Assembly (NCBI RefSeq): GCF_009925085.1
Contig: NZ_JAABNR010000002.1
Span: 341,018 to 405,017 of the forward strand
Length of the DNA stretch: 64,000 nt
Origin: Stagnihabitans tardus
GTDB taxonomy: Bacteria > Pseudomonadota > Alphaproteobacteria > Rhodobacterales > Rhodobacteraceae
Reading direction: 5' to 3'
The first letter of the stretch is position 1. Every line of letters begins with the position of its first letter. Both the position numbers and the translations under genes were made by a program. The notes under the pieces are model-generated. The model did not search any database. It worked only from the letters and a program-made list of their open reading frames with translations, and was not told the DNA's origin. Below, piece by piece: positions 17,271 to 26,232 of the stretch.

Positions 17271-19085
17271 TTAACTCCAGGGCGCACGCACCATCGGGAC
17301 CTGCCATTGCAGGCTGTCGAGAAAGACATAGGCCGTCGATTGCGGCAGGTCGTCCAGCCGCGCCCGGGCCTCGGCGATAAGCGCGGCGAGGTCGGGATGG
17401 GAGAAGTCCACATCCTCGGGCGCGGGCTGGGGCTGGACCTTGCCCGCCATGACCCAAAGCTCGGCCGTGCCTTGCAGGAAGGCGGGCAAAAGGTCGGGCC
17501 GCAGCCCCTCGGTCACCCAGTTGACGGTGTTGACGAAGCTCCGCAAGAGCGGCTGGAAGTCGTGCCAGCCCTCGGTCAGGCCGCGCCGCAGCGCCATGCG
17601 GAACATTTCCAGCGAGTAGAAATGCCGCTCGTCCTTTTGGCGGATGTCCTGGCCCGGGTGCTGGCGATAGCCGTAAGAGACCCCGTCCAGCATCGGCACG
17701 TTGTCGACCGCCTGCAGGGTCAGAAGCTGGAAGATCTGGTCGTTGAAGGCGCGGATGTGCTCAGGGAACCACAGGCGGCGGTTGTCGAGGAAATCGCGGC
17801 GATAGACGCGGCGCCAGATCGTCGGCTGGCCCGAGATCAGCCACCAGGCGGGCAGGAGGTGGCAGCTATGGGCCCCCAGTCGGTGGCACTGTGCCTGGAT
17901 CACCATGGCCTCGCGGCTTTCGACCGAGGCGATGGTGGAAGCGCCCTCGAAGAGGTGATAGCCGCCCTGCACGATCTCGGCCCCGGTCTGGCGCGCCAGT
18001 TCCAGGAGCCCGGGAAAGAGGTCCGGCCCCGGCAGGTCATCGGCATCGACGAAGGCGATGTGGCTGGCGTCGGACTGCATCCGGCCATAGTTGCGCGCCG
18101 AGGCGCAGCCGCCGTTGGCCTTGGACAGAAGCGTCACGCGCGGGTGATGGCCAAAGGCCGCTTGCAGGAGGGCCAGGCTGTCGTCGGTCGAGCCATCATC
18201 GACGACGATGACCCTGAGGTCCTCGCAATCCTGGGCCACCAGGGCCGCCACGCAGTCCTGCACATAGGCCGCCTGGTTATAGAGCGCCACGACCACATCC
18301 AGCCCGCGCCGCCGCGGTCCCGGCGTGTGGCGCAGCACCAGGAGCCCCGGGCCGGTCAGTGGCAACCAGGCCTCGCGCCGGCCCGGGCGGTGTTCGCCGC
18401 AGACCAGGGCCCAGTCGACATGGCTCCACCGCTCACCCAGAAGATGGTCGACCGGCACATCCCGAAGGGCCTCGAAGACCGGGGTTTCCATCTGAGGGGC
18501 GGTGATCTTCAGAAGATGCGGGGCGAGGTCGGTCAAGAGGCTGACGGGCAGGGTGGGGAAGAGGGCCTCGTGGAAGGCGGCATCGGGCGGCAGGCCCGGC
18601 TGCATGAAGCCATGGTCGGTGGAATGGCGGGCGAAGGCCTGGCGCGGCAAGAGCCGGGCCAGGGTCTCGGCCGCACCGGGCTCGGCGTAAAGCGCCTCGC
18701 CCAGGGCCGCGCCCACGGCTTCGGGGTCGTCCAGGGCGGCATCCGGGCCCACGGCCAGGGGCAGGGCGATCAGGTTGGCCGCGCCCAGTCGCGCCGCGTT
18801 CCGGGCCAGGGCGGCAAAGGCCAGCGGATCGGGCTCGAAGGCCAGGACCGTCCAGCCGGGATAGGCCAGGGCAAAGGGCAGGGCAAAGGCGCCAAAGCCC
18901 GCGCCGATGTCGATGGCCAGGCCCTGCGGCTCCAGGCTGCGGGCGGCCATGGCGGGGCCGTAATGCGTCTTCAGCCGCCACAGGCTGTCCTGGCGCAGAA
19001 AGGCCAGCTTGGGGGCCAGCAGCTGGAGCCTTTGGCCAAAGGCGCGGATCTCGACGGTTTCGGGCAGGCTGTGGTCTTCGATCAT
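17271..19085 (-). CDS. Methyltransferase (FkbM-like)-glycosyltransferase family 2 fusion
   Basis: 604 residues. Residues about 40-230 resemble a SAM-dependent methyltransferase (GLAIDIGAGFGAFALPFALA then TVLAFEPDPLAFAALARNAA), the FkbM pattern. From about 265 a GT-A glycosyltransferase begins: LDVVVALYNQAAYVQDCVAA, VIVVDDGSTDDSLALLQ, and HIAFVDADDLPGPDLF containing the DxD nucleotide-sugar motif. The C-terminal 150 residues are typical of long capsule or O-antigen GT2 enzymes. Its ATG overlaps the stop of the neighbouring GT2 gene (ATGA), so the pair probably builds one surface polysaccharide or modifies one glycan. Confidence 0.88.
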   Translation of the reverse strand: MIEDHSLPETVEIRAFGQRLQLLAPKLAFLRQDSLWRLKTHYGPAMAARSLEPQGLAIDIGAGFGAFALPFALAYPGWTVLAFEPDPLAFAALARNAARLGAANLIALPLAVGPDAALDDPEAVGAALGEALYAEPGAAETLARLLPRQAFARHSTDHGFMQPGLPPDAAFHEALFPTLPVSLLTDLAPHLLKITAPQMETPVFEALRDVPVDHLLGERWSHVDWALVCGEHRPGRREAWLPLTGPGLLVLRHTPGPRRRGLDVVVALYNQAAYVQDCVAALVAQDCEDLRVIVVDDGSTDDSLALLQAAFGHHPRVTLLSKANGGCASARNYGRMQSDASHIAFVDADDLPGPDLFPGLLELARQTGAEIVQGGYHLFEGASTIASVESREAMVIQAQCHRLGAHSCHLLPAWWLISGQPTIWRRVYRRDFLDNRRLWFPEHIRAFNDQIFQLLTLQAVDNVPMLDGVSYGYRQHPGQDIRQKDERHFYSLEMFRMALRRGLTEGWHDFQPLLRSFVNTVNWVTEGLRPDLLPAFLQGTAELWVMAGKVQPQPAPEDVDFSHPDLAALIAEARARLDDLPQSTAYVFLDSLQWQVPMVRAPWS

Positions 19086-20101
19086 GCCTGGCGCTCCAGT
19101 CCCGAAAGAAAGCGGCGGGCGGCGGTCACGTCGCCCAGTTCGGAGGGCGTCAGGGCGGGGTCCTGCAGCCAGGGCAGGTCCAGCCAGCCCTTGTCGATCA
19201 GCCGCAGCATGGCGCGGCTGGCCAGGCGGAAGGCCGGGCGCTGCGGATAGCCGATCTCATGCGCGCACCAGGCCAGGATGCGCAGAACCGAGACGAGGAC
19301 CGCGCCCCGGTGCAGCGGGTCAGCGAATTCGGGCCGCTTGGCGAAACTGTCCAGGGTCAGGCGAGCGACCGCGATGGCATCCATCCGCAGCTCGCCCGTG
19401 CTGGCGGTGATCTGCGGGCGCAGATAGCGGCGATAGTAGCAGAAGCTGGGCGCGTCCAGGAAAGCGATGCTTTCGGCCAGGGTCACGACGCCGGTGTGAA
19501 AGAAGATGTCCTCGAAGAAATGCCCGTTCGGAAAGCCCAGCCGCGCCCGGCGCAGGAAATCGCGCGAGACGAATTTGTTGGCCGATTGCGGCTCGATCCT
19601 TTGGGCCAGGGCGCGCAGCCGGGAGGCATCGGGCGTCTGGCGGGTCAGATGGCCGGCGGGCAGGGCCTGGGCGATCGCGTCGAAGACCGGCTGGTCGTAA
19701 AAGGCCGAGACCTCGCCCCGGACCTCTTGCAGGACTCCGGGGGTCAGGATCAGGTCAGGGGCCCGTTCCGCGATGACGCGGGCCACGGCGGCAAAGGCCC
19801 AGTTCGGGCGGCTGTCATCGGCATCCAGAAAGCAGATATACTCGCCCTTCGCCTGCTCCAACGCGCGGTTGCGGGCCGAGGAAAGCCCGTCGTTGGCCTG
19901 GCGGATCACCCGGATGCGCGGATCGGTCAGCCCCTCCAGCACGGCCAGAGTCTCTGGCCCCGAGCCGTCATCGACCAGGATCAGTTCGAAATCCTCCATC
20001 GACTGGCCGAGAATCGATCGGACCGAGGTCAGGAGCAAAGGGCCTTCGTTGAAGACAGTGGTGATGCAGGTCAGAAGCACGGCAGGTCCTTTCGTCCGCA
20101 C
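19082..20101 (-). CDS. Glycosyltransferase family 2 protein
   Basis: 339 residues from ATG 20099-20101. Classical GT-A fold: LLTCITTVFNEGPLLLTSVR, FELILVDDGSGPETLAVLEG, SSARNRALEQAKGEYICFLD with DADDS as the metal-binding DxD motif. The C-terminal half (SANKFVSRDFLRRARLGFP) is typical of polysaccharide GT2 enzymes. No membrane helices, so a soluble or peripheral cytoplasmic enzyme. It is first in a two-gene operon with the methyltransferase-GT2 fusion. Acceptor and sugar are unknown. Confidence 0.93.
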   Translation of the reverse strand: MRTKGPAVLLTCITTVFNEGPLLLTSVRSILGQSMEDFELILVDDGSGPETLAVLEGLTDPRIRVIRQANDGLSSARNRALEQAKGEYICFLDADDSRPNWAFAAVARVIAERAPDLILTPGVLQEVRGEVSAFYDQPVFDAIAQALPAGHLTRQTPDASRLRALAQRIEPQSANKFVSRDFLRRARLGFPNGHFFEDIFFHTGVVTLAESIAFLDAPSFCYYRRYLRPQITASTGELRMDAIAVARLTLDSFAKRPEFADPLHRGAVLVSVLRILAWCAHEIGYPQRPAFRLASRAMLRLIDKGWLDLPWLQDPALTPSELGDVTAARRFLSGLERQA

Positions 20102-20129
20102 TCTTGCGGCAAAAGGACAAGAATGTCCA

Positions 20130-20375
20130 TCAGCCGCCCTTCATGAAAGGCATCAACACGACCTCGGCCCCCGGCGCGATGGGCTGCAGCCAGGCGTCGC
20201 GGTAGATCACCCCATCGACGGCCAAGGAGACCCCGCGCTTGATCTGCGGGGCAAGGCCGGGATAGGTCGCGGCGAGGTTGTCGAGGACCTGCTTGAAGGT
20301 GCGGCCCTCGACCTCGACTTCCTGTTGCCCGTCGGTCCACTGGCGCAGCGTGCCCCAGAGCTTGACCTTGACCAT
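20130..20375 (-). CDS. MoaD/ThiS-like sulfur-carrier protein
   Basis: 81 residues. Beta-grasp fold pattern: MVKVKLWGTLRQWTDGQQEV, LDNLAATYPGL, VSLAVDGVIYRD, APGAEVVLMPFMKGG, ending in the diglycine that is adenylated and thiocarboxylated in MoaD and ThiS. Its ATG follows the stop codon of the molybdenum-hydroxylase large subunit without a spacer, so it is co-expressed with that enzyme. It is probably a dedicated sulfur carrier for molybdopterin or for sulfuration of the cofactor. It could also be the general MoaD of the organism, but moaE and other moa genes are not adjacent. Confidence 0.88.
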   Translation of the reverse strand: MVKVKLWGTLRQWTDGQQEVEVEGRTFKQVLDNLAATYPGLAPQIKRGVSLAVDGVIYRDAWLQPIAPGAEVVLMPFMKGG

Positions 20376-22613
20376 TCAGGCGCCCTTGATCGCCGAAAGG
20401 ATGCGCGGCGGCGACATGGGCACTTGATACATGCGCTTGCCGATGGTGCGCGAGACGGCGTTGGTGACGGCCGCCAGGGGGGGCACGATGGGGGTCTCGC
20501 CCACGCCACGGACGCCGTAAGGGTGGCCGGGGTTGGGGATCTCCAGGATGACCGTGTCGATCTTGGGCAGGTCGGAGGCCACGGGGATGCGGTAATCCAG
20601 GAAGCCCGCATTCTGCAGCCGCCCGTCTTTGCCGTAGATATATTCCTCGTTCAGCGCCCAGCCGATGCCCTGCACGGCGCCGCCCTGCATCTGGCCCTCG
20701 ACATAGGTCGGATGCACGGCCTTGCCCGCGTCCTGCACCACGGTATAGCGCTTGACGAGGGTGTGGCCGGTCTCGGGATCGACTTCCACGTCACAGATAT
20801 GGACGCCGAAGGAGACGCCCGCGCCGTCCACGTTCACCTCGTGGTGGCCCGCAATCGGCCCGCCGGTCTGGAAGGACTGGGCGGCGATCTCGGCCAGGGT
20901 CATGGGCGGGAACTTGCCCGCATTGGGGCCCGAGGGGTGGGCGGCGCCATCAATCCAGTCCACGGCCTCGGCATCGATGCCCCAGAGGGCTGCGGCGCGT
21001 TCGCACATGACCTTTATGGCGGCGCGGGCGGCCTTGATCGTGGCAAGACCCACGGCAAAGGTCACGCGGGAGCCGTCCGTGTTGTCGTTATACCCCAGCG
21101 AGGCCGTGTCGGCGACGATGGTCCGGACATTCTCATAACGAATGCCCAGCTCTTCGGCCGCCATCAAAGAGATGGAGGCGCGGGAGCCGCCGATGTCGGG
21201 GTTGCCCTCGGTCACGCTGGCCGTGCCGTCGGTGTTGATGTTCAGCGTCACGCAGGTGTTGCCGCCGAAGTTGAACCAGAAGCCCGCCGCCACGCCGCGA
21301 CCCTGGTTGGGGCCGAGGGGAGCGCTCCAGTGCGGATGCGCCTGGGCGGCCTCCAGCGTGGCGACCATGCCGATCTCGTCGAAGGTCACGCCGTAGGAAG
21401 AGAGCGTCCCCTTGGCGGCGGCGTTCTTCAGGCGGGTCTTCAGGGGATCGAGGCCCAACTGCTGACACATCTCGTCGATGACGGCTTCGACCGCATAGAC
21501 CGCCTGGGGCGCACCCGGAGCGCGGTAGGAGATCTCTTTCGGCCGATTGGTCAGGGCGGTCCAGCCAATGGTGCGGACGGCGGGCATGTCATAGGCCGCA
21601 AACCCGGCCTGGGCGCCCATCTCGATCGTGCCCGAGGGCCAGGCGCCACCGGAATAGCGCAGGGTCATGTCGCCCGCGGTGATGCGGCCATCCTTGGTCA
21701 TGCCGATCTTGCAGTCGATGGAGGCATGGACCGTCGGCCCCGAGGCCTTGAAGACCTCGTCGCGGGTCATCACGAGTTTGACCGGGCGGCCGGATTTCTT
21801 GGACAGCATCAGGGCCACGGGCTCGATGAAGACCGTGGTCTTGCCGCCGAAGCCGCCACCGATTTCCGATGCGGTGACGCGCAGTTGGCTGGCCTCCATC
21901 CCCATCAGCGCCGAGCAGACGGCGCGGACGAAGAAGTGGCCTTGCGTGCAGCAATAGAGGTCCGCGCGGCCGTCCGAGGTGACCGAGGCCATGCAGGCAT
22001 GGGGCTCGATATAGCCCTGGTGGGCGGCGGCGACCTTGAAAGAGCGCTCCAGCACCAGGTCGGCCTTGGCGAAACCGGCCTCCACGTCGCCATGGCCGAA
22101 TTCGCAGGTGTTGGTGACGTTTTGCGACATGCCGGCAGGGACATGCTCCAGCGCGCGGCCTTCGAGCACCACGGGGGCATCGGGGCGCATCGCCTCGTCC
22201 ACATCGGTCACGTGGGGCAGGGGAGCATATTCGACCTTGATCGCCCGGATCGCAGCCTTGGCGATGGCCGGGGTCGTGGCGGCCACGGCGGCGACCGGGT
22301 GGCCGTCATACAGAACCTTGTCGCGGGCCATGCAGGTCTCGCCGATATCGGCGAAGCCCTGGTCCTCGACGGGCGCGAAGTCCTTGCCCGTCACCACGGC
22401 GCGCACGCCGGGGATGGCCTCGGCGGCGGAGGTGTCAATCGACACGATCCGCGCATGGGGATGGGGAGAGCGCAGGATGGCGCCGGTCAGCATGCCCGGC
22501 GCGGTGATATCGGCGCCGTATTGCGCCTTGCCGGTGACCTTGTCGACGCCATCGGGGCGGTTCGGGGTCGTGCCGACATATTTGAAACGGGACTTCTTGT
22601 CGTCCAGAGCCAT
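20376..22613 (-). CDS. Molybdenum hydroxylase large subunit (xanthine dehydrogenase family, molybdopterin-binding)
   Basis: 745 residues. Starts with the typical VGTTPNRPDGVDKVTGKAQY and APGMLTGAILRSPHPHARI segment, then the molybdopterin motifs GGGFGGKTTVFIEPVALML and APGAPQAVYAVEAVIDEM, and near the C-terminus GVRGVGETPIVPP with the expected active-site Glu. No Tat signal, so cytoplasmic like XDH and 4-hydroxybenzoyl-CoA reductase. Together with the FeS and FAD subunits it forms an alpha-beta-gamma hydroxylase of an aromatic, purine or aldehyde substrate. The substrate cannot be inferred; there is no AYXCXFR motif of CO dehydrogenase. Confidence 0.94.
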   Translation of the reverse strand: MALDDKKSRFKYVGTTPNRPDGVDKVTGKAQYGADITAPGMLTGAILRSPHPHARIVSIDTSAAEAIPGVRAVVTGKDFAPVEDQGFADIGETCMARDKVLYDGHPVAAVAATTPAIAKAAIRAIKVEYAPLPHVTDVDEAMRPDAPVVLEGRALEHVPAGMSQNVTNTCEFGHGDVEAGFAKADLVLERSFKVAAAHQGYIEPHACMASVTSDGRADLYCCTQGHFFVRAVCSALMGMEASQLRVTASEIGGGFGGKTTVFIEPVALMLSKKSGRPVKLVMTRDEVFKASGPTVHASIDCKIGMTKDGRITAGDMTLRYSGGAWPSGTIEMGAQAGFAAYDMPAVRTIGWTALTNRPKEISYRAPGAPQAVYAVEAVIDEMCQQLGLDPLKTRLKNAAAKGTLSSYGVTFDEIGMVATLEAAQAHPHWSAPLGPNQGRGVAAGFWFNFGGNTCVTLNINTDGTASVTEGNPDIGGSRASISLMAAEELGIRYENVRTIVADTASLGYNDNTDGSRVTFAVGLATIKAARAAIKVMCERAAALWGIDAEAVDWIDGAAHPSGPNAGKFPPMTLAEIAAQSFQTGGPIAGHHEVNVDGAGVSFGVHICDVEVDPETGHTLVKRYTVVQDAGKAVHPTYVEGQMQGGAVQGIGWALNEEYIYGKDGRLQNAGFLDYRIPVASDLPKIDTVILEIPNPGHPYGVRGVGETPIVPPLAAVTNAVSRTIGKRMYQVPMSPPRILSAIKGA

Positions 22614-23092
22614 CAGACTTCTCCCCGCATTTCAGCGGCGGCCGATTGGACCGCCTCGATGATCTTGTCATAGCCCGTGCAGCGGCAGAGGTTGCCCGCG
22701 AGCCAATAGCGGACTTCCTCGTCGGTCGGGCTGGCGTTTTTCTCCAGCAGAGACTTGGCGGCCACCAGGATGCCCGGGGTGCAGACGCCACATTGCAGCG
22801 CGGCCTTCTCGATGAAATGACGCTGCAGCGGGTGGAGCGTCTCGCCCTGGGCCATGCCCTCGATGGTCTCGATCTGCGCGCCCTCGGCCTCGACGCCAAG
22901 GACGAGGCAGGAGCAGACCAGGCGGCCGTTCACGGTGACCGAGCAGGCGCCGCAGTCGCCGGTGCCGCAGCCCTCCTTGGCGCCGGTGAGCCCAAGGCGG
23001 TTGCGGAGCACGTCCAGCAGGGGCTCGTCCGGGGTGCAGAGGAACTCGACGGGGTCGCCGTTGATCGTGGTGGAAACTTGGATGGATTTCAT
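22613..23092 (-). CDS. (2Fe-2S)-binding subunit of the molybdenum hydroxylase
   Basis: 159 residues. The N-terminal plant-type ferredoxin domain has GCGTGDCGACSVTVNG with a fourth Cys in RLVCSC. The C-terminal helical domain binds the second cluster with CGVCTPGIL and NLCRCTGYD. This is the standard small subunit (XdhC/CoxS/HcrC type) that passes electrons from molybdenum to FAD. It starts 4 bp inside the end of the FAD subunit gene and shares one base with the large subunit. Confidence 0.96.
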   Translation of the reverse strand: MKSIQVSTTINGDPVEFLCTPDEPLLDVLRNRLGLTGAKEGCGTGDCGACSVTVNGRLVCSCLVLGVEAEGAQIETIEGMAQGETLHPLQRHFIEKAALQCGVCTPGILVAAKSLLEKNASPTDEEVRYWLAGNLCRCTGYDKIIEAVQSAAAEMRGEV

Positions 23093-23946
23093 TTCACACC
23101 TTTGGCGCGGTTGTAGGCGATTAGGGCGGCACGGCGGGCGAGAACGCCTGCGGTGGAGGTGCGGAATTCGATGGTCCCGCGCTTGTCGTCGATCGGGTTG
23201 CAGACGGATTCGGCGGCCTTGGCCAGGGCGGCCAGGGCCGCGTCATCGAGCTTGGTGCCGATGATGGTGGAGGCATCGGCCAGCACGACCTTGGGGGCCA
23301 CGGCGCCGAGGGCCACGCGGGCATGGGTCACGGTGCCGTCTTCGGACAGGGTCAGGGACACGGCGGCCGAGGCCACGGCGATGTCCATCTCCGTCCGGGG
23401 GATGAAGCGCAGATAGGCGTCCGCAGAGCGCGGGGCGCGGGCGGGCAGGTGGATCGCGGTCACGATCTCGCCCTTGGCCAGGGTGGTCCGCCCCGGGCCT
23501 GCCGGGATATCGGCGACCTTGGCCACGCGGGTGCCCGAGGGGCCGACGATGGTGACCGAAGCATCCGCCGCGACCAGGCCCGGCACGGCATCCGCCGCAG
23601 GGGAGCCGTTGCAGAGATTGCCCGCCATGGTGCAGCGGCCTTGCACTTGCGTCGAGCCGATCAGGTTCGCGCCCTCGACCACACCGGGCCAATCGGCCTT
23701 GACCTGCGCGTGTTCCTTCAGCTCGGCATTGGCCACGGCCGCGCCGATGCGCCAGCCGCCTGCCTCGGGCGTGATCTCGCGGATGCCCGGGATCTTCTTG
23801 ATGTCCACCACCAGGTCGGGCTGGATCATCCCGGCCTTCAACTGCACCAGAAGGTCGGTCCCCCCGGCCAATACCCGTGCCAAGCCCGGCTCGGCGGCCA
23901 AGGCGGTGGAGGCCGCCTCAGCCGTCTCGGCTGTCATGTAACGCAT
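23089..23946 (-). CDS. FAD-binding subunit of the molybdenum hydroxylase
   Basis: 285 residues. FAD contacts typical of the CoxM/HcrB family: VLAGGTDLLVQLKAGMI (residues about 25-41) and GSTQVQGRCTMAGNLCNGSP with the G-N-L and S/A-P contacts. The C-terminal CO_deh_flav_C domain is from about 175. It lacks the extra 4Fe-4S loop of 4-hydroxybenzoyl-CoA reductase HcrB. First gene of the operon FAD, FeS, Mo, MoaD-like. The 127-bp gap upstream to hemN has no recognisable element beyond a repeated AGGGCGCCCC. Confidence 0.94.
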   Translation of the reverse strand: MRYMTAETAEAASTALAAEPGLARVLAGGTDLLVQLKAGMIQPDLVVDIKKIPGIREITPEAGGWRIGAAVANAELKEHAQVKADWPGVVEGANLIGSTQVQGRCTMAGNLCNGSPAADAVPGLVAADASVTIVGPSGTRVAKVADIPAGPGRTTLAKGEIVTAIHLPARAPRSADAYLRFIPRTEMDIAVASAAVSLTLSEDGTVTHARVALGAVAPKVVLADASTIIGTKLDDAALAALAKAAESVCNPIDDKRGTIEFRTSTAGVLARRAALIAYNRAKGVK

Positions 23947-24073
23947 GGTTCATCCCTGTCTTTGGCCCGGGCTGCCCCCGGAAATCTGATCAAATCTAGC
24001 CACAGGGCGCCCCGGGGTTCAAGCCATAGGGCGCCCCTTGCCAATCATTTCCGACATTCTTCGCCTTTGGCTT

Positions 24074-25423
24074 TCAGATCGCCGCCGAGTGCTTGGCCTT
24101 GGTCTGGTCATAGGCGTCAAAGGCCCGGGCGATGACGCGGGTCAGGGGCCGTGCCGCCAAGGGCACCGACAGGCCGCCCTCGTCCAGCCGCACCATGCCT
24201 GGGAACTGGCCCGCGACCGCGGTCAGGATCGCGGCCACCGTCTTGCGATGCGCCAGACGCTCCATCTCGGCGCGGTCGACGCGGAAGTCGCACATCAGCG
24301 CCTCGATCATCCGGCCACGCAGAATGTCCTCGCCCGAAAAGACGTGACCGCGGTGGGTCGAAAAGGCCCCGGCGCGGATCGAGGAGGTGTAATCCGAGGT
24401 TCCCGAGACATTCTGCGCATAGCCTTGCGGAAAGCGCGAGATCGACGAGGCGCCAAGCCCGATCAGCACGGGCGAAGGGTCGTCGGTATAGCCCTGGAAG
24501 TTGCGCCGCAGGCGCCCCGCCTTGGCCGCAATCGCCATGCCATCGGTGGGCTTGGCGAAATGGTCGATGCCGATTTCGTCGTAACCATCGGCAAGGAACA
24601 ACGAGCGGGCGACCTCGAAGAGCCGCAGCCGCTCTTGCGGGGTCGGGATCGCATCCGAGGGGATCATGGTCTGGCGGCGGCTCATCCAGGGCACATGGGC
24701 ATAGCCGTAAAGCGCCACGCGGTCGGGGGAGAAGCTCAGCAGCTTCTGCACCGAATCGGCGATCCGAATCGGGGTCTGATGCGGCAGGCCGAAGAGGATA
24801 TCGGCATTCAGCGAGGTGATGCCCCGGTCGCGAATCATCTCGACCACATCGCGGGTCAGGGCGAATTCCTGCTCGCGGCCGATGGTCTTCTGAATCTCGG
24901 GGTCGAAATCCTGCACCCCGATCGAGGCGCGGTTCATCCCCGCTGCGGCCAGCGCATCGAGCCGCGCGGCATCGACCTCGTTGGGGTCGATCTCGACCGA
25001 GAACTCGCCACCCTTGGCCAGCGGCGCCACGTCGAAGACCGCGCCCGCCACGTCGCGGATCAGCCCGGGGCCCATCAGGGTCGGCGTCCCGCCCCCCCAA
25101 TGCAGCCGCGACAGGGTCACGCCCTTGGGCAGATGGCGCGCCAGCATGGCGATTTCGGCCTGAAGCACCTTGGCATAGGCGATGACCGGGTCATCGCTGG
25201 TGGTCCCTTGGGTCCGGCAGGCGCAGAACCAGCAGAGCCTGCGACAGAAGGGGACATGGAGATAGAGCGAGATCTCCGCACCCTCGGGGATGGCCTCGAC
25301 CCATTGGACGAAGGCCTCCGGCCCCACGCCGCCGCCGAACTGGGGCGCGGTGGGGTAAGAGGTATAGCGCGGGACACGCGCGTCAAAAAGACCGAAGCGG
25401 GCGAGTTGCGATTGGGTTTCCAT
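24074..25423 (-). CDS. hemN: Oxygen-independent coproporphyrinogen III oxidase
   Basis: 449 residues. Radical-SAM enzyme that decarboxylates coproporphyrinogen III in low oxygen, feeding heme and (bacterio)chlorophyll synthesis. The 4Fe-4S motif CRRLCWFCAC has the CX3CX2C spacing plus the extra Cys seen in true HemN; YLHVPFC precedes it. PRYTSYPTAP, HWGGGTPTL and the C-terminal HemN domain are also present. Such genuine HemN features separate it from HemW. It faces fnrL across a 61-bp gap holding a perfect FNR box, so it is expected to be switched on by FnrL without oxygen. In Rhodobacter the same gene is called hemZ or hemN. Confidence 0.96.
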   Translation of the reverse strand: METQSQLARFGLFDARVPRYTSYPTAPQFGGGVGPEAFVQWVEAIPEGAEISLYLHVPFCRRLCWFCACRTQGTTSDDPVIAYAKVLQAEIAMLARHLPKGVTLSRLHWGGGTPTLMGPGLIRDVAGAVFDVAPLAKGGEFSVEIDPNEVDAARLDALAAAGMNRASIGVQDFDPEIQKTIGREQEFALTRDVVEMIRDRGITSLNADILFGLPHQTPIRIADSVQKLLSFSPDRVALYGYAHVPWMSRRQTMIPSDAIPTPQERLRLFEVARSLFLADGYDEIGIDHFAKPTDGMAIAAKAGRLRRNFQGYTDDPSPVLIGLGASSISRFPQGYAQNVSGTSDYTSSIRAGAFSTHRGHVFSGEDILRGRMIEALMCDFRVDRAEMERLAHRKTVAAILTAVAGQFPGMVRLDEGGLSVPLAARPLTRVIARAFDAYDQTKAKHSAAI

Positions 25424-25456
25424 CCGGTTACTTTAGGGGCAGAAGTCGTCCGGTCT

Positions 25457-25470
25457 TTGATCCGGATCAA
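25457..25470. promoter_or_regulatory. FNR box between hemN and fnrL
   Basis: TTGATCCGGATCAA is a perfect match to the FNR consensus TTGAT-N4-ATCAA and is a complete palindrome. It lies 15 bp before the fnrL start and 34 bp before the hemN start. The position suggests activation of hemN under low oxygen and autoregulation (probably repression) of fnrL, since a site this close to the fnrL start would block polymerase. Confidence 0.92.
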
Positions 25471-25484
25471 ATGAAAGGCTGGGC

Positions 25485-26231
25485 ATGTCCCTTCATGCGC
25501 CCAAACTGGCCCCCCGCGATTGCGGCGACTGCCAGATCCGCCACCGGGCCGTGTGCGCCCGCTGTGATTCGGATGAACTCGCCCGGCTGGAGGAGATGAA
25601 ATACTACCGCAGCTTCCAGGCGGGGCAGAACATCGTCTGGTCGGCCGACCGGATGGATTTCGTGGGCTCGGTCGTCTCGGGGATCGCGACGCTGACCCAG
25701 ACGATGGAAGATGGGCGGCGCCAGATGGTGGGGCTTCTCTTGCCCTCGGACTTCGTCGGCCGTCCGGGCCGCGCGATTGCGCCCTATGACGTGACGGCGG
25801 TGACCGACCTGGTGATGTGCTGCTTCCGCCGCAAACCCTTTGAAGAGATGATGGGGACGACGCCCCATGTCGCCCAGCGGCTGCTGGAGATGACGCTGGA
25901 CGAACTGGATGCGGCGCGGGAATGGATGCTGCTTCTGGGCCGCAAGACCGCGCGGGAAAAGATCGCAAGCTTCCTGACCATCCTGGCCCGGCGCGAAAGC
26001 GGGCTGAAGGCCAGGGCGCCCAAGGGGCAGATCACCTTCGACCTGCCTTTGACGCGGGAAGAGATGGCCGATTACCTGGGCCTGACGCTGGAAACCGTCT
26101 CGCGCCAGATGTCGGCCTTGAAGCGCGACGGCGTCCTGGAGCTGGAGGAAAAGCGCCGCATCACCGTTCCCTCTTTCGACCGCCTGGCCGAAGAGACCGG
26201 CGACGATGCCGACGGCGGGATGCTGGCCTGA
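25485..26231 (+). CDS. fnrL: Oxygen-sensing Crp/Fnr-family regulator FnrL
   Basis: 248 residues. The N-terminal cysteine cluster CGDCQIRHRAVCARC and a further Cys in VMCCFRRKP supply ligands for the oxygen-labile 4Fe-4S cluster. A cyclic-nucleotide-like sensor domain, dimerisation helix (LEMTLDELDAAREWM) and a helix-turn-helix follow, with the FNR recognition pattern LETVSRQMSALKRDG (E-x-x-S-R). It is the global anaerobic activator of photosynthesis, heme and respiratory genes in Rhodobacter. Unusually it is followed after one base by trmD, so the two are probably on one transcript. Confidence 0.97.
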   Translation: MSLHAPKLAPRDCGDCQIRHRAVCARCDSDELARLEEMKYYRSFQAGQNIVWSADRMDFVGSVVSGIATLTQTMEDGRRQMVGLLLPSDFVGRPGRAIAPYDVTAVTDLVMCCFRRKPFEEMMGTTPHVAQRLLEMTLDELDAAREWMLLLGRKTAREKIASFLTILARRESGLKARAPKGQITFDLPLTREEMADYLGLTLETVSRQMSALKRDGVLELEEKRRITVPSFDRLAEETGDDADGGMLA

Positions 26232-26232
26232 G

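Noticed and set aside
19773..22673. A 966-codon open frame on the plus strand
   Set aside because: Antisense to the molybdenum hydroxylase large subunit and composed of low-information His/Asp/Gly-rich sequence.
25457..25470. TTGATCCGGATCAA as a sign of a nearby photosynthesis gene cluster
   Set aside because: The FNR box explains hemN and fnrL control alone; no bch, puf or cco genes are present in the window.
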